Below the pieces are notes generated by a model. It made no database searches, was not told where the DNA came from, and saw nothing but the letters and a program-made list of their open reading frames with translations. A DNA stretch of 64,000 bases, from positions 62,001 through 126,000 of the forward strand of contig CARYZD010000005.1 in assembly GCA_949106495.1 (NCBI GenBank), given 5' to 3'. This stretch comes from an uncultured Clostridia bacterium (GTDB lineage Bacteria; Bacillota; Clostridia; TANB77; CAG-465). This document shows positions 9,141 through 18,851 of the stretch, in pieces; the first letter of the stretch is position 1; each line of letters opens with the position of its first letter. The translations under genes and the position numbers were made by a program.

Positions 9141-9720
9141 TATTGTCGAAACTATAGTCTGACACATATGATGCAAAAATAAGTAAGATTGTATCATCAC
9201 TTATTTTTGAATCATTTGAAACTGTTACTGAATAGTCTTTTCTTAACCATCCAGAATTGTATTCAGCAACAATGCTTCCATTATTATCTGAAATAATTCC
9301 TTTGGTTCCCCAAAGATTAGTTCTAACAGTTCCTATAGATTCCCCTTTTGAATTATATAAAGAGTATCTCTCTCCTAATAATTCAAACTCTCCTACAACT
9401 TCTATAGTTTCATCTCCAACAGTAATGCTGTGAGAATCTTGATTGATGAAATGGTATTCATCGTCAGCCTTTCCAACAGTATCACTGTCTTTTTTAAGTA
9501 TTAATGGATCTTGAACAAATTTTACACTCTTTCCTTCGAGTGTGGCATATTCTTGTTTATCCATTTTTACCTCTATAGAAGTTTTAAAAAGACTCAAACA
9601 TCTATAGTCACAAGCATATGTTGTTGCATTTTCTAATGCACTCTTAACATTACTTGTATATATAACTATTATTGCTATTACAATAATAGCTAAAAAAATT
9701 AAAAAATTTAATTTTTTCAT
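9136..9720 (-). CDS. membrane-anchored protein, possibly LURP-one/tubby-like
   Basis: This 194-aa protein has one N-terminal hydrophobic segment (residues 5-22), probably an anchor or signal. The C-terminal half is beta-rich, with Y-S-L-Y-N-S-K-G followed by further short strands and a hydrophobic helix near the C-terminus (DDTILLIFASYVSD). That arrangement resembles the LURP-one-related / tubby C-terminal-like barrel. A cysteine pair (CDYRC, residues 37-41) sits near the anchor. Function is not known. Family assignment is tentative. Confidence 0.65.
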   Translation of the reverse strand: MKKLNFLIFLAIIVIAIIVIYTSNVKSALENATTYACDYRCLSLFKTSIEVKMDKQEYATLEGKSVKFVQDPLILKKDSDTVGKADDEYHFINQDSHSITVGDETIEVVGEFELLGERYSLYNSKGESIGTVRTNLWGTKGIISDNNGSIVAEYNSGWLRKDYSVTVSNDSKISDDTILLIFASYVSDYSFDNK

Positions 9721-9818
9721 TTTTTCTCTCCTCTTCTTCTAGCATAGTTAGCTAGAAATTAAAATTTTTATTATACTTATATTTTACCACATTTTACATA
9801 ATTATTCAATTATTGTCA

Positions 9819-9866
9819 AAAATAGAGGTTGAGAAAAGCCCTATTTAAAAGCTTTTCCAACCTTAT
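9819..9866 (-). terminator. terminator of the GH3 gene
   Basis: A long hairpin pairs AAGGTTGGAAAAGC with GCTTTTCTCAACCT (small internal mismatch) and is followed by ATTTTTG on the minus strand. Confidence 0.8.
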
Positions 9867-9869
9867 TTT

Positions 9870-11258
9870 CTATTTAACTTGATCTATTATATTTATATGT
9901 TCTTGTGTTCCTATTTTTTCTTTACCGTTTGTCTTTAATCCTTCTAAATTATTACTATACTTCATCTTTAAAATTCTTCTTACAGATTCATCAATTCTAT
10001 ATTTAGGAATTGAACCATTATTTACTAAATTTTCTATTATATTTACTGCTTCTACAGGATTTAATGGCATTAAAATTATATCTACACCTGCATTTATACA
10101 AAGTTTATATATTTCATCAATACTATAATTATCTGTTAATGCTTTCATATTAACAGCATCAGTAACTCCGACTCCATTATATCCCATTTCATTTCTTAAA
10201 ATTCCTGTTACAATATCATATGATAAGGAAGATGGAATATAATTACCTGTAACATTTGGAAGTGCTATATGTGCTACCATTATAATATCTGCATTATTAT
10301 TTATAGCTGCTTTAAATGGTAGAAACTCTCTTTGATATAATTCTTCTTTAGTTTTATTTATAACTGGTAATTCAACATGTGAGTCTGTATTTGTATCTCC
10401 ATGTCCAGGAAAATGTTTATATACTGGAATTATTCCATGTTCTTTAAGCCCCTTTGCCAGAGGTATAGACATATTTATTACATTTTCTGCTGTGTTTCCA
10501 AAAGCTCTTGTTCCAATTACTGTATTATTTGGATTTGAGAATATATCTATAACAGGTGCATAATCTAAATTAATACCAAAAGCACTAAGTTCTTCTGCTA
10601 TAACTTTTCCAAAATTATATGCTAAACTACTATTATTTGTTTTTCCTAAAGAATACATATCTGGAATGCTTAAAACATTTGCATCAGGTAACTGTTTTAT
10701 TCTTTGTACACGTCCTCCTTCTTGGTCTATTCCAATTGTAATTGGTATAGATTCACTATTTTTTATCTTAGAAATAAATTCTTTAGTATTGGAATATGTA
10801 CTTATATTATCTGCAAATAATATAAAGCCACCTGGTTTTACTTGTTTTAAAATATTATCTAAATTTTGAGTATAATTAGTTCCACTATAACTTATTACAA
10901 GCATTTGACCTATTTTTTCTCTTAATGACATAGAATTCATTTTACTTTCTATTTTTTGCGATATAGTCTGATAATAATTATTATTTTGTACTTGATTTAT
11001 ACTATTACTATGTAAATTATTATTTGTAGTATTATTATTTGAATTTAAAATACTTGAATCTTCGCTTATTTCTTCTTTTAATTCGTTTTGTACTAATTCA
11101 GCTATTATAACTTCATTAATATCTAGTACTTGTAATAAATTATTGCTTTCAACTTTTAAATTGACCACATTGTTTTTGTTAAAATATATAATAGTAAATA
11201 ATATAATAATTAATAGTAATATAATAGAAAAAGATACCATTATTATTCTTTTTTTCAT
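9870..11258 (-). CDS. glycoside hydrolase family 3, NagZ-like beta-N-acetylhexosaminidase
   Basis: An N-terminal hydrophobic segment (about residues 5-26) anchors or exports the 462-aa protein, followed by an Asn-rich linker (60-110). The GH3 catalytic domain follows, with IGIDQEGGRVQR, the KHFPGHGDTNTDSH motif typical of NagZ-type enzymes that use a His/Asp dyad, and GVTDAVNM carrying the nucleophile Asp. Family members remove GlcNAc from muropeptides or glycans. Extracellular anchoring suggests cell-wall turnover outside the membrane. The stop codon is TAG. Confidence 0.9.
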   Translation of the reverse strand: MKKRIIMVSFSIILLLIIILFTIIYFNKNNVVNLKVESNNLLQVLDINEVIIAELVQNELKEEISEDSSILNSNNNTTNNNLHSNSINQVQNNNYYQTISQKIESKMNSMSLREKIGQMLVISYSGTNYTQNLDNILKQVKPGGFILFADNISTYSNTKEFISKIKNSESIPITIGIDQEGGRVQRIKQLPDANVLSIPDMYSLGKTNNSSLAYNFGKVIAEELSAFGINLDYAPVIDIFSNPNNTVIGTRAFGNTAENVINMSIPLAKGLKEHGIIPVYKHFPGHGDTNTDSHVELPVINKTKEELYQREFLPFKAAINNNADIIMVAHIALPNVTGNYIPSSLSYDIVTGILRNEMGYNGVGVTDAVNMKALTDNYSIDEIYKLCINAGVDIILMPLNPVEAVNIIENLVNNGSIPKYRIDESVRRILKMKYSNNLEGLKTNGKEKIGTQEHINIIDQVK

Positions 11259-11320
11259 AATTGCCTCCTAAATTATAATTATATTATTTGCTGTTAAGTA
11301 TAATTTTTTCACTAAATATA

Positions 11321-11352
11321 AAAAAGAAACTAGTATTTATTTAACTAGTTTC
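11321..11352 (-). terminator. terminator of the Asp-box membrane protein gene
   Basis: GAAACTAGTTA/TACTAGTTTC hairpin followed by T5 on the minus strand. The upstream arm codes the last residues. Confidence 0.75.
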
Positions 11353-12296
11353 CATTCTATTCCATCTTCTGAATTATACTTTATTTTATTTCCATCATAG
11401 TCTATTGCTTTAAATTCATATATACCATTATTTAAATATGGTACATCTTCTATTTCTTGAACAAATATATCTTCTGGAATTTCAATTTTAGTTTCAATAA
11501 AATTTTCTCCTTTATTCTCACTTACAAGTAATATACTATTTTGACTACCATAAGAAATAATTCCCATATTATTAATATATATTTTTCCATTTATTTCAGT
11601 AAATTTTGCACCATTATTTACTAAAAATTTTTCAATTTTGCATTTCCATGTTTTACCACCGTCTTGTGTAGAAACAACTCTAATAACTGTTTTTTGCCCT
11701 AATGAATTACCCATATATTCAATTCCTACTAATTCTTCATAATATTGAACTTTAAGTAATAAGTTAGATAAATTTACTTTTATTTCTTCTGGTTCTTCTT
11801 TATATGTAGTATTACTACTAGAATAACTGCTATAATCTTTTTCTCCTTTATATCTAGTAGCTATTTTTTCTCTTACAAATATATTTTTATATTTATAATA
11901 ATTTCTCTCTCCTGCACCTAAAAATTCTTTTTCATATACCTCTACAATCTTTACATTATTTTTATCCACAAATATTGTTTCTTCAAGGTACCAATATTTG
12001 CATAAAATATAAATAACTACACAAAAGATAAAAAAACATACACTTATTATTGTATTTCTTTCTAGATTTTTTATATTATCATCTTTATGAACCTCATATA
12101 TTATTTGTGCTATTCCAATTACTACACTTGAATATCCTACAATACTTACAGCTATCTGAAACCATATTAAAAATTCATATCCTAAGTCATTTACAACATT
12201 TGAAAGTGTTGAAAAAAACAGTAAATATAAAAGAGAATAAAATAACACATATTTATATATTTTAAATTTCTTTTCATTTAATTTTTGTTGACTCAT
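11337..12296 (-). CDS. membrane protein with extracytoplasmic Asp-box-like repeats, unknown function
   Basis: I choose the ATG at 12296 because GAAGGG lies just before it; an in-frame ATG at 12317 overlaps that site. Three hydrophobic segments occupy the first roughly 110 residues, followed by a large soluble domain. That domain has three Asp-box-like strands, VVSTQDGGKTWK, LVSENKGENFIE and YNSEDGIEWKLVK, as in BNR/sialidase-type propellers. There are too few repeats for a full propeller, and no catalytic residues were recognised. The family is unknown to me. Confidence 0.65.
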   Translation of the reverse strand: MSQQKLNEKKFKIYKYVLFYSLLYLLFFSTLSNVVNDLGYEFLIWFQIAVSIVGYSSVVIGIAQIIYEVHKDDNIKNLERNTIISVCFFIFCVVIYILCKYWYLEETIFVDKNNVKIVEVYEKEFLGAGERNYYKYKNIFVREKIATRYKGEKDYSSYSSSNTTYKEEPEEIKVNLSNLLLKVQYYEELVGIEYMGNSLGQKTVIRVVSTQDGGKTWKCKIEKFLVNNGAKFTEINGKIYINNMGIISYGSQNSILLVSENKGENFIETKIEIPEDIFVQEIEDVPYLNNGIYEFKAIDYDGNKIKYNSEDGIEWKLVK

Positions 12297-12348
12297 ATTT
12301 TTCCCTTCTAAATTCATATTTAATTATATCATGGTTTGCAAATAAAGT

Positions 12349-12394
12349 AAAAAAATAATCTCTAAAACATTGAAAAATCAATACTTTAGAGATT
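12349..12394 (-). terminator. terminator of the tRNA-His/tRNA-Gln transcript
   Basis: ATCTCTAAA/TTTAGAGAT stem with a long loop, followed by a T7 run on the minus strand, just after tRNA-Gln. Confidence 0.75.
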
Positions 12395-12399
12395 TTGCT

Positions 12400-12474
12400 T
12401 GGCTGGGCTGGCTGGATTCGAACCAGCGCATGCTAGAGTCAAAGTCTAGTGCCTTACCGCTTGGCGACAGCCCA
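12400..12474 (-). tRNA. tRNA-Gln(TTG)
   Basis: Cloverleaf with anticodon stem CTAGA/TCTAG and loop CTTTGAC (anticodon TTG). The 3' CCA is encoded. The body is close to tRNA-Gln(CTG) at 3881-3955. It lies 15 bp downstream of tRNA-His in the same transcript. Confidence 0.95.
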
Positions 12475-12489
12475 ATGTATAAAAAGTAC

Positions 12490-12566
12490 TGGGGTGAATA
12501 GTGGGACTTGAACCCACGACATCCAGTGCCACAAACTGGCGCTCTACCAACTGAACTATATCCACC
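12490..12566 (-). tRNA. tRNA-His(GTG)
   Basis: Acceptor GTGGATA/TATTCAC with the extra 5' G (position -1) opposite C73, which is diagnostic of tRNA-His. The anticodon loop is TTGTGGC (GTG). CCA is encoded. Confidence 0.95.
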
Positions 12567-12640
12567 ATTCAGGTACTTTTCCATTATAATATTTTTTTTA
12601 CTATTTGTCAATATTTTGTGCAAAAATTTCCAAAAAATAC

Positions 12641-13279
12641 TTAATACTCCACAATTATTTTATAAATTGGTCCAAATGGAGAAAATTTCTTTTCATATTC
12701 TGTTTCTATATTAAATACATCTGTTTTATGCAAATCTAAATATACTTCAATAAATTTTAGACCATAATTTTGCATACTAACCAAACTATATTCAAATAGT
12801 CCTCTATTATCTGTTTTAAATTCTATTTGTCCATTTTCTTTTAATACTTTTTTATATTCATCTAAAAACTTAAAGCTTGTCAATCTTCTTTTAGCATGTT
12901 TTTTCTTTGGCCATGGGTCACTAAAATTCAAATATATTTTTTCTATTTGATGTGTCTCAAATATAGTAGATAATTCTATTGCATCAACTGACATAAAGTA
13001 AAGATTATCTAATTTAATATTATTGTCTTCTTCATATCTCCTTAACTTTTTAACTGCAAGCGCTAAAACAGGAGGAGATAATTCTATTCCTATATAAATA
13101 TTATCTCTATCTAGTTCTGCAAGTCTAGTAATAAAATCTCCCTTTCCCATTCCTATTTCTAAATATATTTTTTTACCTTTATTATTAGATATTATATTTT
13201 GTATTATTTCTTTGTCTTTAATGTATCTATCAAACTCATTCATTTGCTCAATCGCTTTTGGATTAAATCTTGTTCTCAT
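12641..13279 (-). CDS. trmB: tRNA (guanine-N7-)-methyltransferase
   Basis: This SAM-dependent enzyme forms m7G46 in tRNA. The 212-aa length is typical. The SAM-binding motif LEIGMGKGDFI lies at residues 40-50. The TrmB signature NFSDPWPKKKHAKRRLT is near 117-133 and contains the catalytic Asp region. The start ATG is at 13279. It follows the membrane protein gene at 13291 by 11 bp and lies upstream of tRNA-His, so it may share a transcript with the gene before it. Confidence 0.96.
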   Translation of the reverse strand: MRTRFNPKAIEQMNEFDRYIKDKEIIQNIISNNKGKKIYLEIGMGKGDFITRLAELDRDNIYIGIELSPPVLALAVKKLRRYEEDNNIKLDNLYFMSVDAIELSTIFETHQIEKIYLNFSDPWPKKKHAKRRLTSFKFLDEYKKVLKENGQIEFKTDNRGLFEYSLVSMQNYGLKFIEVYLDLHKTDVFNIETEYEKKFSPFGPIYKIIVEY

Positions 13280-13290
13280 TGTTTATCTCC

Positions 13291-14016
13291 TTAAATCATA
13301 GCAATTAAAATTCCAACAAATTGAATAACAAAAGCTACTGCACCTAAAGCAACAAAATTTAAAAGTGGTATTTTTACATTACATTCTTCTATTTTCTTAG
13401 CCTTATCTTCCATTTTTTTATTTAAACTATTAATCTTTTCTTCATCTTTTCTAATTTCATATAGTTGCATTTTTATATCATTCATTCCAAAATCTGAATG
13501 ATGATAATATTTATTTTTCTTTGTAGATAATCTACAATAATATAATCCTACAGCTATACATAGTGTTACACCTATAAGCTGAATTAATCCACCAATAAAC
13601 AATGTAGGCATAAAGCTACTACCTAGTGCATATCTTATTGCTAAATTATTAACACACATAATTGCTTGTGCGACTCCAATTATAGATAAAAAGCAATATG
13701 GTGTTATACCAGCTATTATTATTACTAAATCAAGTAAAGCATTTTCTTTTAAACTTGATATAAATCCTGATGCAGTAACACCTTCTGCAAGTGAAAAATT
13801 ACCATTTCTTATAGAAGAAAAACTTGTATAAAACGAAATAAGATATAATAATACAGATATTACTAAAATAATAATATGCATCTTTTTTAATCTTTGATTA
13901 TAAAAATCTATAATTTCCATTTTTATATCTTTATTTCCTTGAATTTTGACTTTAAACTTTGTCCCTTCTTTTTTTGACTTATTGGAATTAGTATCTTTTT
14001 TTACCTTAGATTCCAT
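13291..14016 (-). CDS. membrane protein of unknown function (four TM segments)
   Basis: This 241-aa protein has a Lys-rich N-terminal tail, about four hydrophobic segments (roughly 50-70, 92-112, 128-155, 217-240) and a charged, helical stretch between the third and fourth (about 165-205), likely a short coiled coil in the cytoplasm. I see no recognisable domain. It sits 12 bp after rnr and 11 bp before trmB, suggesting co-transcription rather than shared function. Confidence 0.7.
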   Translation of the reverse strand: MESKVKKDTNSNKSKKEGTKFKVKIQGNKDIKMEIIDFYNQRLKKMHIIILVISVLLYLISFYTSFSSIRNGNFSLAEGVTASGFISSLKENALLDLVIIIAGITPYCFLSIIGVAQAIMCVNNLAIRYALGSSFMPTLFIGGLIQLIGVTLCIAVGLYYCRLSTKKNKYYHHSDFGMNDIKMQLYEIRKDEEKINSLNKKMEDKAKKIEECNVKIPLLNFVALGAVAFVIQFVGILIAMI

Positions 14017-14028
14017 ATTACCACCCCT

Positions 14029-16185
14029 TTATATTATTTCAAAATCTATTTGTTTTGTTAAAACATCTGATTTTATTAACCTTGCTTTTACTTTATCTCC
14101 TATCTTATATTTTTTAGAAGTCCTTTTCCCTATTAGCATTCTTGAAGACTCATCATAAAGAAAATAATCTCCTGGTATGTCATTAAAAGATACAAAGCCT
14201 TCAATTGTATTTTCTAGTTTAATAAATATACCAAATGATGTAATTGAACATACTGTAGCATTAAATTCTTGACCAATAAAATCTCTCATATATATTGCCG
14301 AATATAAGCTATCAAAATCTCTTTCAATCTTAGTAGAATTTTTCTCCATTTCAGATGAACTTTTAGCATAGTCTTCAGCTTGTTTTTCATATCTTAATAG
14401 TTCATTCTTTTTAAATACTAACTTATTATCTATTGCCTTAGATATAATTCTATGTATAAATAAATCTGGATATCTTCTTATTGGTGAAGTAAAATGACAA
14501 TAATATTTAGCATTAAGTCCAAAATGTCCTAAACATTCATTACTATACTTAGCAAGTTTTAATGACCTAAGCATATATGTTGATATTATATCTTTATCCT
14601 CATCTTTTTCAAATTTATTTAATATATCTGATAACGCTTTTGGATGAACATCCTTTATACCTTTTATTCTTAATTTATAATTTGATAAAATCAAATTTAA
14701 ATCTCTTAACTTCTCTTCATCTGGTTTTTCATGTATACGATAAATAAATGGTAATTCTAAATAATAATATTTTTCTGCAACAATCATATTTGTAACTAAC
14801 ATAAACTCTTCTATTATTTGGTTTGCAAAAGTTATTGGATATGGTTCAATTTTTACTACATCTTCATTATCATCTAAAACAATATGAGTTTCAGGAATAT
14901 TAAAATTAATACAACCTTCTTTTGTTCTCTTCTCATTTAATATTTTAGCTAATTCTTCCATTAAAAGCAAGTCTTCTTTATACATTCCATATTCTTTAGT
15001 AAGTTCTTCATCTTCCTGATTTGAAATTACTTTATATACTTTATTATATGACATTTTCTTAGTTACTTTTATTACAGCTTTAAATACTTCTGAGCTTAAA
15101 ACTTCTCCATTTTTAGATATTATCATATCCACTGCAAGAGAAAGTCTTTCCTCACCTGCATTTAAACTACAAATACCGTTGGATAATTCTTTAGGAAGCA
15201 TTGGTATAACTTTTCCTGGAATATATATACTAGTTCCCCTAGCTATTGCCTCTTTATCTAAAGCTGTCTTTTCTCTTACATAATGGCTTACATCTGCAAT
15301 ATATACTGAAAGTATATAATCTCCATTATCCTTTTTCTTAACAGAAACAGCATCATCTAAATCTTTTGCATCTGAAGAATCTATTGTATATACTCGCTCT
15401 TTAGTTCTATCTACTCTGTTTATCTTTTCTTCATTTAATACCATATGAGGAATATGTTTTAATTCTTCTTGTATATTTTGGTTAAATGTTTCCATTTTAT
15501 CTAAATCATATGATACATATAATGATTTTGCATCAATATGGGCATCTTTTGAATCTCCAATAATTTTTTCTATCTTTCCTTCTGCTTTATTATTTTCTGT
15601 AGGATATTTTGTAATTAATACCTGTACCACTTGCCCTGTTTTATAATTTTGTGAATTCTTTTTAGAAATATATATATCATTAATACTATCATCTATTGGT
15701 ATTACAAAACCAAAATTTTTAGATTTAGAAAATCTTCCTATTACAGAAGTAGTATTTCTTTTTAATACCTTTACAACTTTTCCTTCTCTACTTTTTCCCG
15801 AATTATTAATTACCTCAACTAAAATTTCATCTTCATCCATTGCACCATTTGAATTTCTAGAAGATATATATACATCTTCTCCATATTCTACAAGACCAAA
15901 GCCAAATCCAGATGATTTTGCTTGATACTTACATTTAATTAAATGTGATTTAGAATATGGTACATATCTTTTACTATCATCTATATAAAAGATTCCTTCT
16001 TTTTCTAATTCATCAAGTATTTTATCTAGTTGCTTAACATCTGCTTGTGGAATAGCAAATAGTGCAATAATTTGCTTTTTAGTTGCAAGTTCATAATCAC
16101 TACTTAAAAAGAAGGAAGTTAATACTTCCTTCCTTGTAGTATATTTATCTTTTTGAATTTTATTAACTATCTTTTTACTCTTCAT
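14029..16185 (-). CDS. rnr: ribonuclease R (RNB-family 3'-5' exoribonuclease)
   Basis: This processive exoribonuclease degrades structured RNA and takes part in rRNA and tmRNA quality control. At 718 aa it is of normal length. It has an N-terminal winged helix (about 1-70), cold-shock-like domains (80-200), the RNB catalytic region with DSSDAKDLDDAVSV near 268-282, FTSPIRRYPDLFIHR, and a C-terminal S1 domain (about 635-715). It lies 14 bp after secG, the common Firmicutes order secG-rnr (smpB is not seen here). Confidence 0.96.
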   Translation of the reverse strand: MKSKKIVNKIQKDKYTTRKEVLTSFFLSSDYELATKKQIIALFAIPQADVKQLDKILDELEKEGIFYIDDSKRYVPYSKSHLIKCKYQAKSSGFGFGLVEYGEDVYISSRNSNGAMDEDEILVEVINNSGKSREGKVVKVLKRNTTSVIGRFSKSKNFGFVIPIDDSINDIYISKKNSQNYKTGQVVQVLITKYPTENNKAEGKIEKIIGDSKDAHIDAKSLYVSYDLDKMETFNQNIQEELKHIPHMVLNEEKINRVDRTKERVYTIDSSDAKDLDDAVSVKKKDNGDYILSVYIADVSHYVREKTALDKEAIARGTSIYIPGKVIPMLPKELSNGICSLNAGEERLSLAVDMIISKNGEVLSSEVFKAVIKVTKKMSYNKVYKVISNQEDEELTKEYGMYKEDLLLMEELAKILNEKRTKEGCINFNIPETHIVLDDNEDVVKIEPYPITFANQIIEEFMLVTNMIVAEKYYYLELPFIYRIHEKPDEEKLRDLNLILSNYKLRIKGIKDVHPKALSDILNKFEKDEDKDIISTYMLRSLKLAKYSNECLGHFGLNAKYYCHFTSPIRRYPDLFIHRIISKAIDNKLVFKKNELLRYEKQAEDYAKSSSEMEKNSTKIERDFDSLYSAIYMRDFIGQEFNATVCSITSFGIFIKLENTIEGFVSFNDIPGDYFLYDESSRMLIGKRTSKKYKIGDKVKARLIKSDVLTKQIDFEII

Positions 16186-16199
16186 ATAATCCTTTACCT

Positions 16200-16436
16200 T
16201 TATTTAATTATTGAAAATGTTGTAGCAAAGCATAATATACCAAAAATTATAGCTAAAACAACTGTTATTTTAGATAATTTTCCATCTAAAGTTTTTGACT
16301 TGTTTGAACCATAAAAAGTATTGTTTCCTGTAACAGCTGATTGTTGATCTTTACTTGATTGTAGCATTACAACTATTGTAAGAACTATACCAACTAATAT
16401 TGTAGCTATTGCTAATGTCCAATCTATCCAACCCAT
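16200..16436 (-). CDS. secG: protein-export membrane protein SecG
   Basis: This 78-aa protein has two transmembrane helices (residues 4-24 and 57-77) joined by a short polar loop containing GNNTFYGSNKSKTLDGKLSK, characteristic of SecG. It is the auxiliary SecYEG translocon subunit. The start is preceded by an AGGAGG site, and the gene is followed directly by rnr. Confidence 0.93.
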   Translation of the reverse strand: MGWIDWTLAIATILVGIVLTIVVMLQSSKDQQSAVTGNNTFYGSNKSKTLDGKLSKITVVLAIIFGILCFATTFSIIK

Positions 16437-16501
16437 ATTGTATTCCTCCTAATTAAAACATGTCTTGTTTACTTGGATATTATAACATAAAAAATTACAA
16501 A

Positions 16502-18481
16502 TTACAAGTTAATATATTCGTTTTCTTCTACAGTATCGAGTATATTATATATTTTGCTACTATTTATTATATTATTCACATAAACATACTTAATATATAC
16601 ATCATTTAATGATTTTTTATATACTTCTATTGCATATTCATTTTTACTATGAAATTCTTTAAGTTTATTTATTTCTTTAATCATATCCTCTAAGTATAAT
16701 TCATATCCATTTTTTATATTATCTTTATAATTAATAATAACCAATTCATCTAAATACTTATACACATAATACACATAATCTTCAATTGTATATTTATTAT
16801 TTTTTTCATATTTAATCTCATTTAGAATATTATTATATATTTTATTTATTATTTCATATTTTTTATTAGTATTATCTATTCCATATATATCTTCTTTTAT
16901 TTCTAAAATACTTACATAAGTATTACATGCAGTAGTATAGTCTCTAATATATTCTAAATCATATGGATCATATTTTAATGCCAACTCGCATTTATTTATT
17001 ACTTTTTCCTGCTTCTCTAATGAATTATTTAAATTATCTACTTCAAATGGAAAAATGAAAAATGCTACTACCTGCATAGATAATAATATAAATACTAAAA
17101 TAAAAATTACTATATTAATTATCTTGTATGCTTTTTTACACTCTTCTTCATCTATTTTAATCATCGCCATAATAATTGCAAACACATAAAGCATAAATGT
17201 ATATGTTAAGAATACATCAAATGTGGCAAAAATTATCAAAGTAACAAACATAATTAAATAATTTTTATTTTGAGCTTTTTTTATTAAATAACAAATTAAT
17301 ATAAGTATTGAAGTTATTCCAATCAGTCCACCCTCAAGAAATACTTGAATAAAAAAGCTATGTGTTTCAAGTGATATATATTGCATATCTTGTACTGTTT
17401 CATACATTGTTCTAAAAGCATTTCCACCCATACCAAATATTGCATTTAATGGAGAACTAAAAATTAGTTTTAGTGCATCCTTATAATATGTAAATCTTAG
17501 TTTAGTACTATCAAAGTTATTAAAATATTCTATAATTCTATCAAATATACTAGCATAATTATTAGTACTGTTTATATATAAAATTCCAAGTAAAATAAAT
17601 AATATACAACCAAAATAAAATTTAAATTTACTATTTTTACTAACTAAATTTATTTTAAAATAAATGTAAAATGCTGTAATAATTAATGCTATTAAAATTA
17701 TAAATATACCATGTATTTCTGTTAAGGAAGCAACAACAAGTGAATATACAATGCAAAATAAAATATCTATTATATTTTTATATTTTTTATTAATTATACA
17801 TATACAAATTGTTGATACAATATATAATAATAATGCCATTTTAGATTGTGTAATTAACATTATAATAGTAAAAAATACAATTGATACATAGTTAATTATT
17901 TTATTTTTTTTCTTAATTTCTTTATTTTCAAATAATTTATTAATTACATAAAGAGATGATATCACACAAAGTATAGCAAGTAAATTAGAATATTGAAATA
18001 TACTTCCAATTCTTGTACTTTCTTCTTGTATATATCCCCCACCTAAAAATTTAAGAGGCATTTCAAATATCTTATATGACATTTCATCTAGTGCAAAAAT
18101 ACCACAGATAATAGTAAAAACACATAAAGCTTTAATATACTTTTCTTTATTTTCTGAATTAGAAATTATAATATATACTAAATACATGCTATAAATTCTA
18201 CTTGCTATATTAATTGCGCCAGATATAGTAGCTGTATTTTGAATAAATAAAGGAATAAAATATGATATTATAAGCATTAAAAAAGATGTACCAATAAATT
18301 TATTTAATTTTATTCTTCCTTGACTAAATATATAATATAATATTGATATTAGTTGTATAATATATATTCCTATTAAACTATCTTCTTTATAATATCCACC
18401 TTTTCTTATTCCAATAAAAAACATTATAAATATTAATATATATTCTAATATATTTTTTATTTTCTTATGATTTATATTCAT
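16502..18481 (-). CDS. O-antigen ligase/polymerase-like membrane protein
   Basis: This 659-aa protein has about twelve hydrophobic segments over residues 10-480, then a Tyr/Asn/Lys-rich soluble tail of about 170 aa with TPR-like helices. The large external loop near residues 335-380 carries FGMGGNAFRTMYE and SLETHSFFIQVFLEGG, matching the Wzy_C/O-antigen ligase motif with its conserved His. Members polymerise or ligate polysaccharides or glycosylate proteins at the outer face. No glycosyltransferase cluster is adjacent, so the substrate is unknown. Confidence 0.85.
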   Translation of the reverse strand: MNINHKKIKNILEYILIFIMFFIGIRKGGYYKEDSLIGIYIIQLISILYYIFSQGRIKLNKFIGTSFLMLIISYFIPLFIQNTATISGAINIASRIYSMYLVYIIISNSENKEKYIKALCVFTIICGIFALDEMSYKIFEMPLKFLGGGYIQEESTRIGSIFQYSNLLAILCVISSLYVINKLFENKEIKKKNKIINYVSIVFFTIIMLITQSKMALLLYIVSTICICIINKKYKNIIDILFCIVYSLVVASLTEIHGIFIILIALIITAFYIYFKINLVSKNSKFKFYFGCILFILLGILYINSTNNYASIFDRIIEYFNNFDSTKLRFTYYKDALKLIFSSPLNAIFGMGGNAFRTMYETVQDMQYISLETHSFFIQVFLEGGLIGITSILILICYLIKKAQNKNYLIMFVTLIIFATFDVFLTYTFMLYVFAIIMAMIKIDEEECKKAYKIINIVIFILVFILLSMQVVAFFIFPFEVDNLNNSLEKQEKVINKCELALKYDPYDLEYIRDYTTACNTYVSILEIKEDIYGIDNTNKKYEIINKIYNNILNEIKYEKNNKYTIEDYVYYVYKYLDELVIINYKDNIKNGYELYLEDMIKEINKLKEFHSKNEYAIEVYKKSLNDVYIKYVYVNNIINSSKIYNILDTVEENEYINL

Positions 18482-18531
18482 TAGCCTACCTCGTTAAGAA
18501 AATTATATATTATTTATACTAAATTTACAAG

Positions 18532-18556
18532 AAAAAAGAGTAGCCAATGCTACTCT
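18532..18556 (-). terminator. terminator of the RHH gene
   Basis: AGAGTAGC ATTG GCTACTCT hairpin then T6 on the minus strand, overlapping the stop codon. Confidence 0.85.
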
Positions 18557-18729
18557 TCATCTAAATTATTAAGACCATATTCTATTAATTGATTAACTAT
18601 ATTATTGATAGATATTCCATTTTTTTCTGATATCAAAGAAATTTTATCAAATGTATTTCCACTCATTCTTATAGTTCTAGCAATACTATCTTTTGTTTTA
18701 TTATTTACAACTATTTTTAACTTTCCCAT
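18550..18729 (-). CDS. ribbon-helix-helix (Arc/CopG-like) DNA-binding protein
   Basis: This protein has 59 aa when started at ATG 18729, which has AGGTG 9 nt upstream; a GTG at 18738 is a less likely start. An N-terminal beta strand (KLKIVVN) and basic region lead to TIRMSGNTFDKISLIS-EKNGISINNIVNQLIEYGL, a typical strand-helix-helix order. Such proteins bind DNA as dimers and often autoregulate or act as antitoxins. It is divergent from a 49-aa hydrophobic peptide gene, with a direct repeat between them. Confidence 0.75.
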   Translation of the reverse strand: MGKLKIVVNNKTKDSIARTIRMSGNTFDKISLISEKNGISINNIVNQLIEYGLNNLDEE

Positions 18730-18781
18730 AATTATCACCTATACTTATTATAAGTAGTTTTCAGGATAATATAAGCACATA

Positions 18782-18803
18782 TTTAGGTATACTTTAGGTG
18801 TAC
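18782..18803. repeat. 11-bp direct repeat between divergent RHH and small-peptide genes
   Basis: TTTAGGTATAC is immediately followed by TTTAGGTGTAC (one mismatch). The two copies are one DNA turn apart, as expected for adjacent RHH dimer sites, and lie about 20-40 bp before the -10-like TATACT (18822-18827) of the small peptide gene. Confidence 0.7.
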
Positions 18804-18851
18804 AAATGTGTTTTTTGGTGTTATACTATAAATATATGGAGGTTATAAGCT

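Noticed and set aside
12378..12623. ORF across 12378-12623
   Set aside because: It runs through tRNA-Gln and tRNA-His and has no ribosome-binding site.
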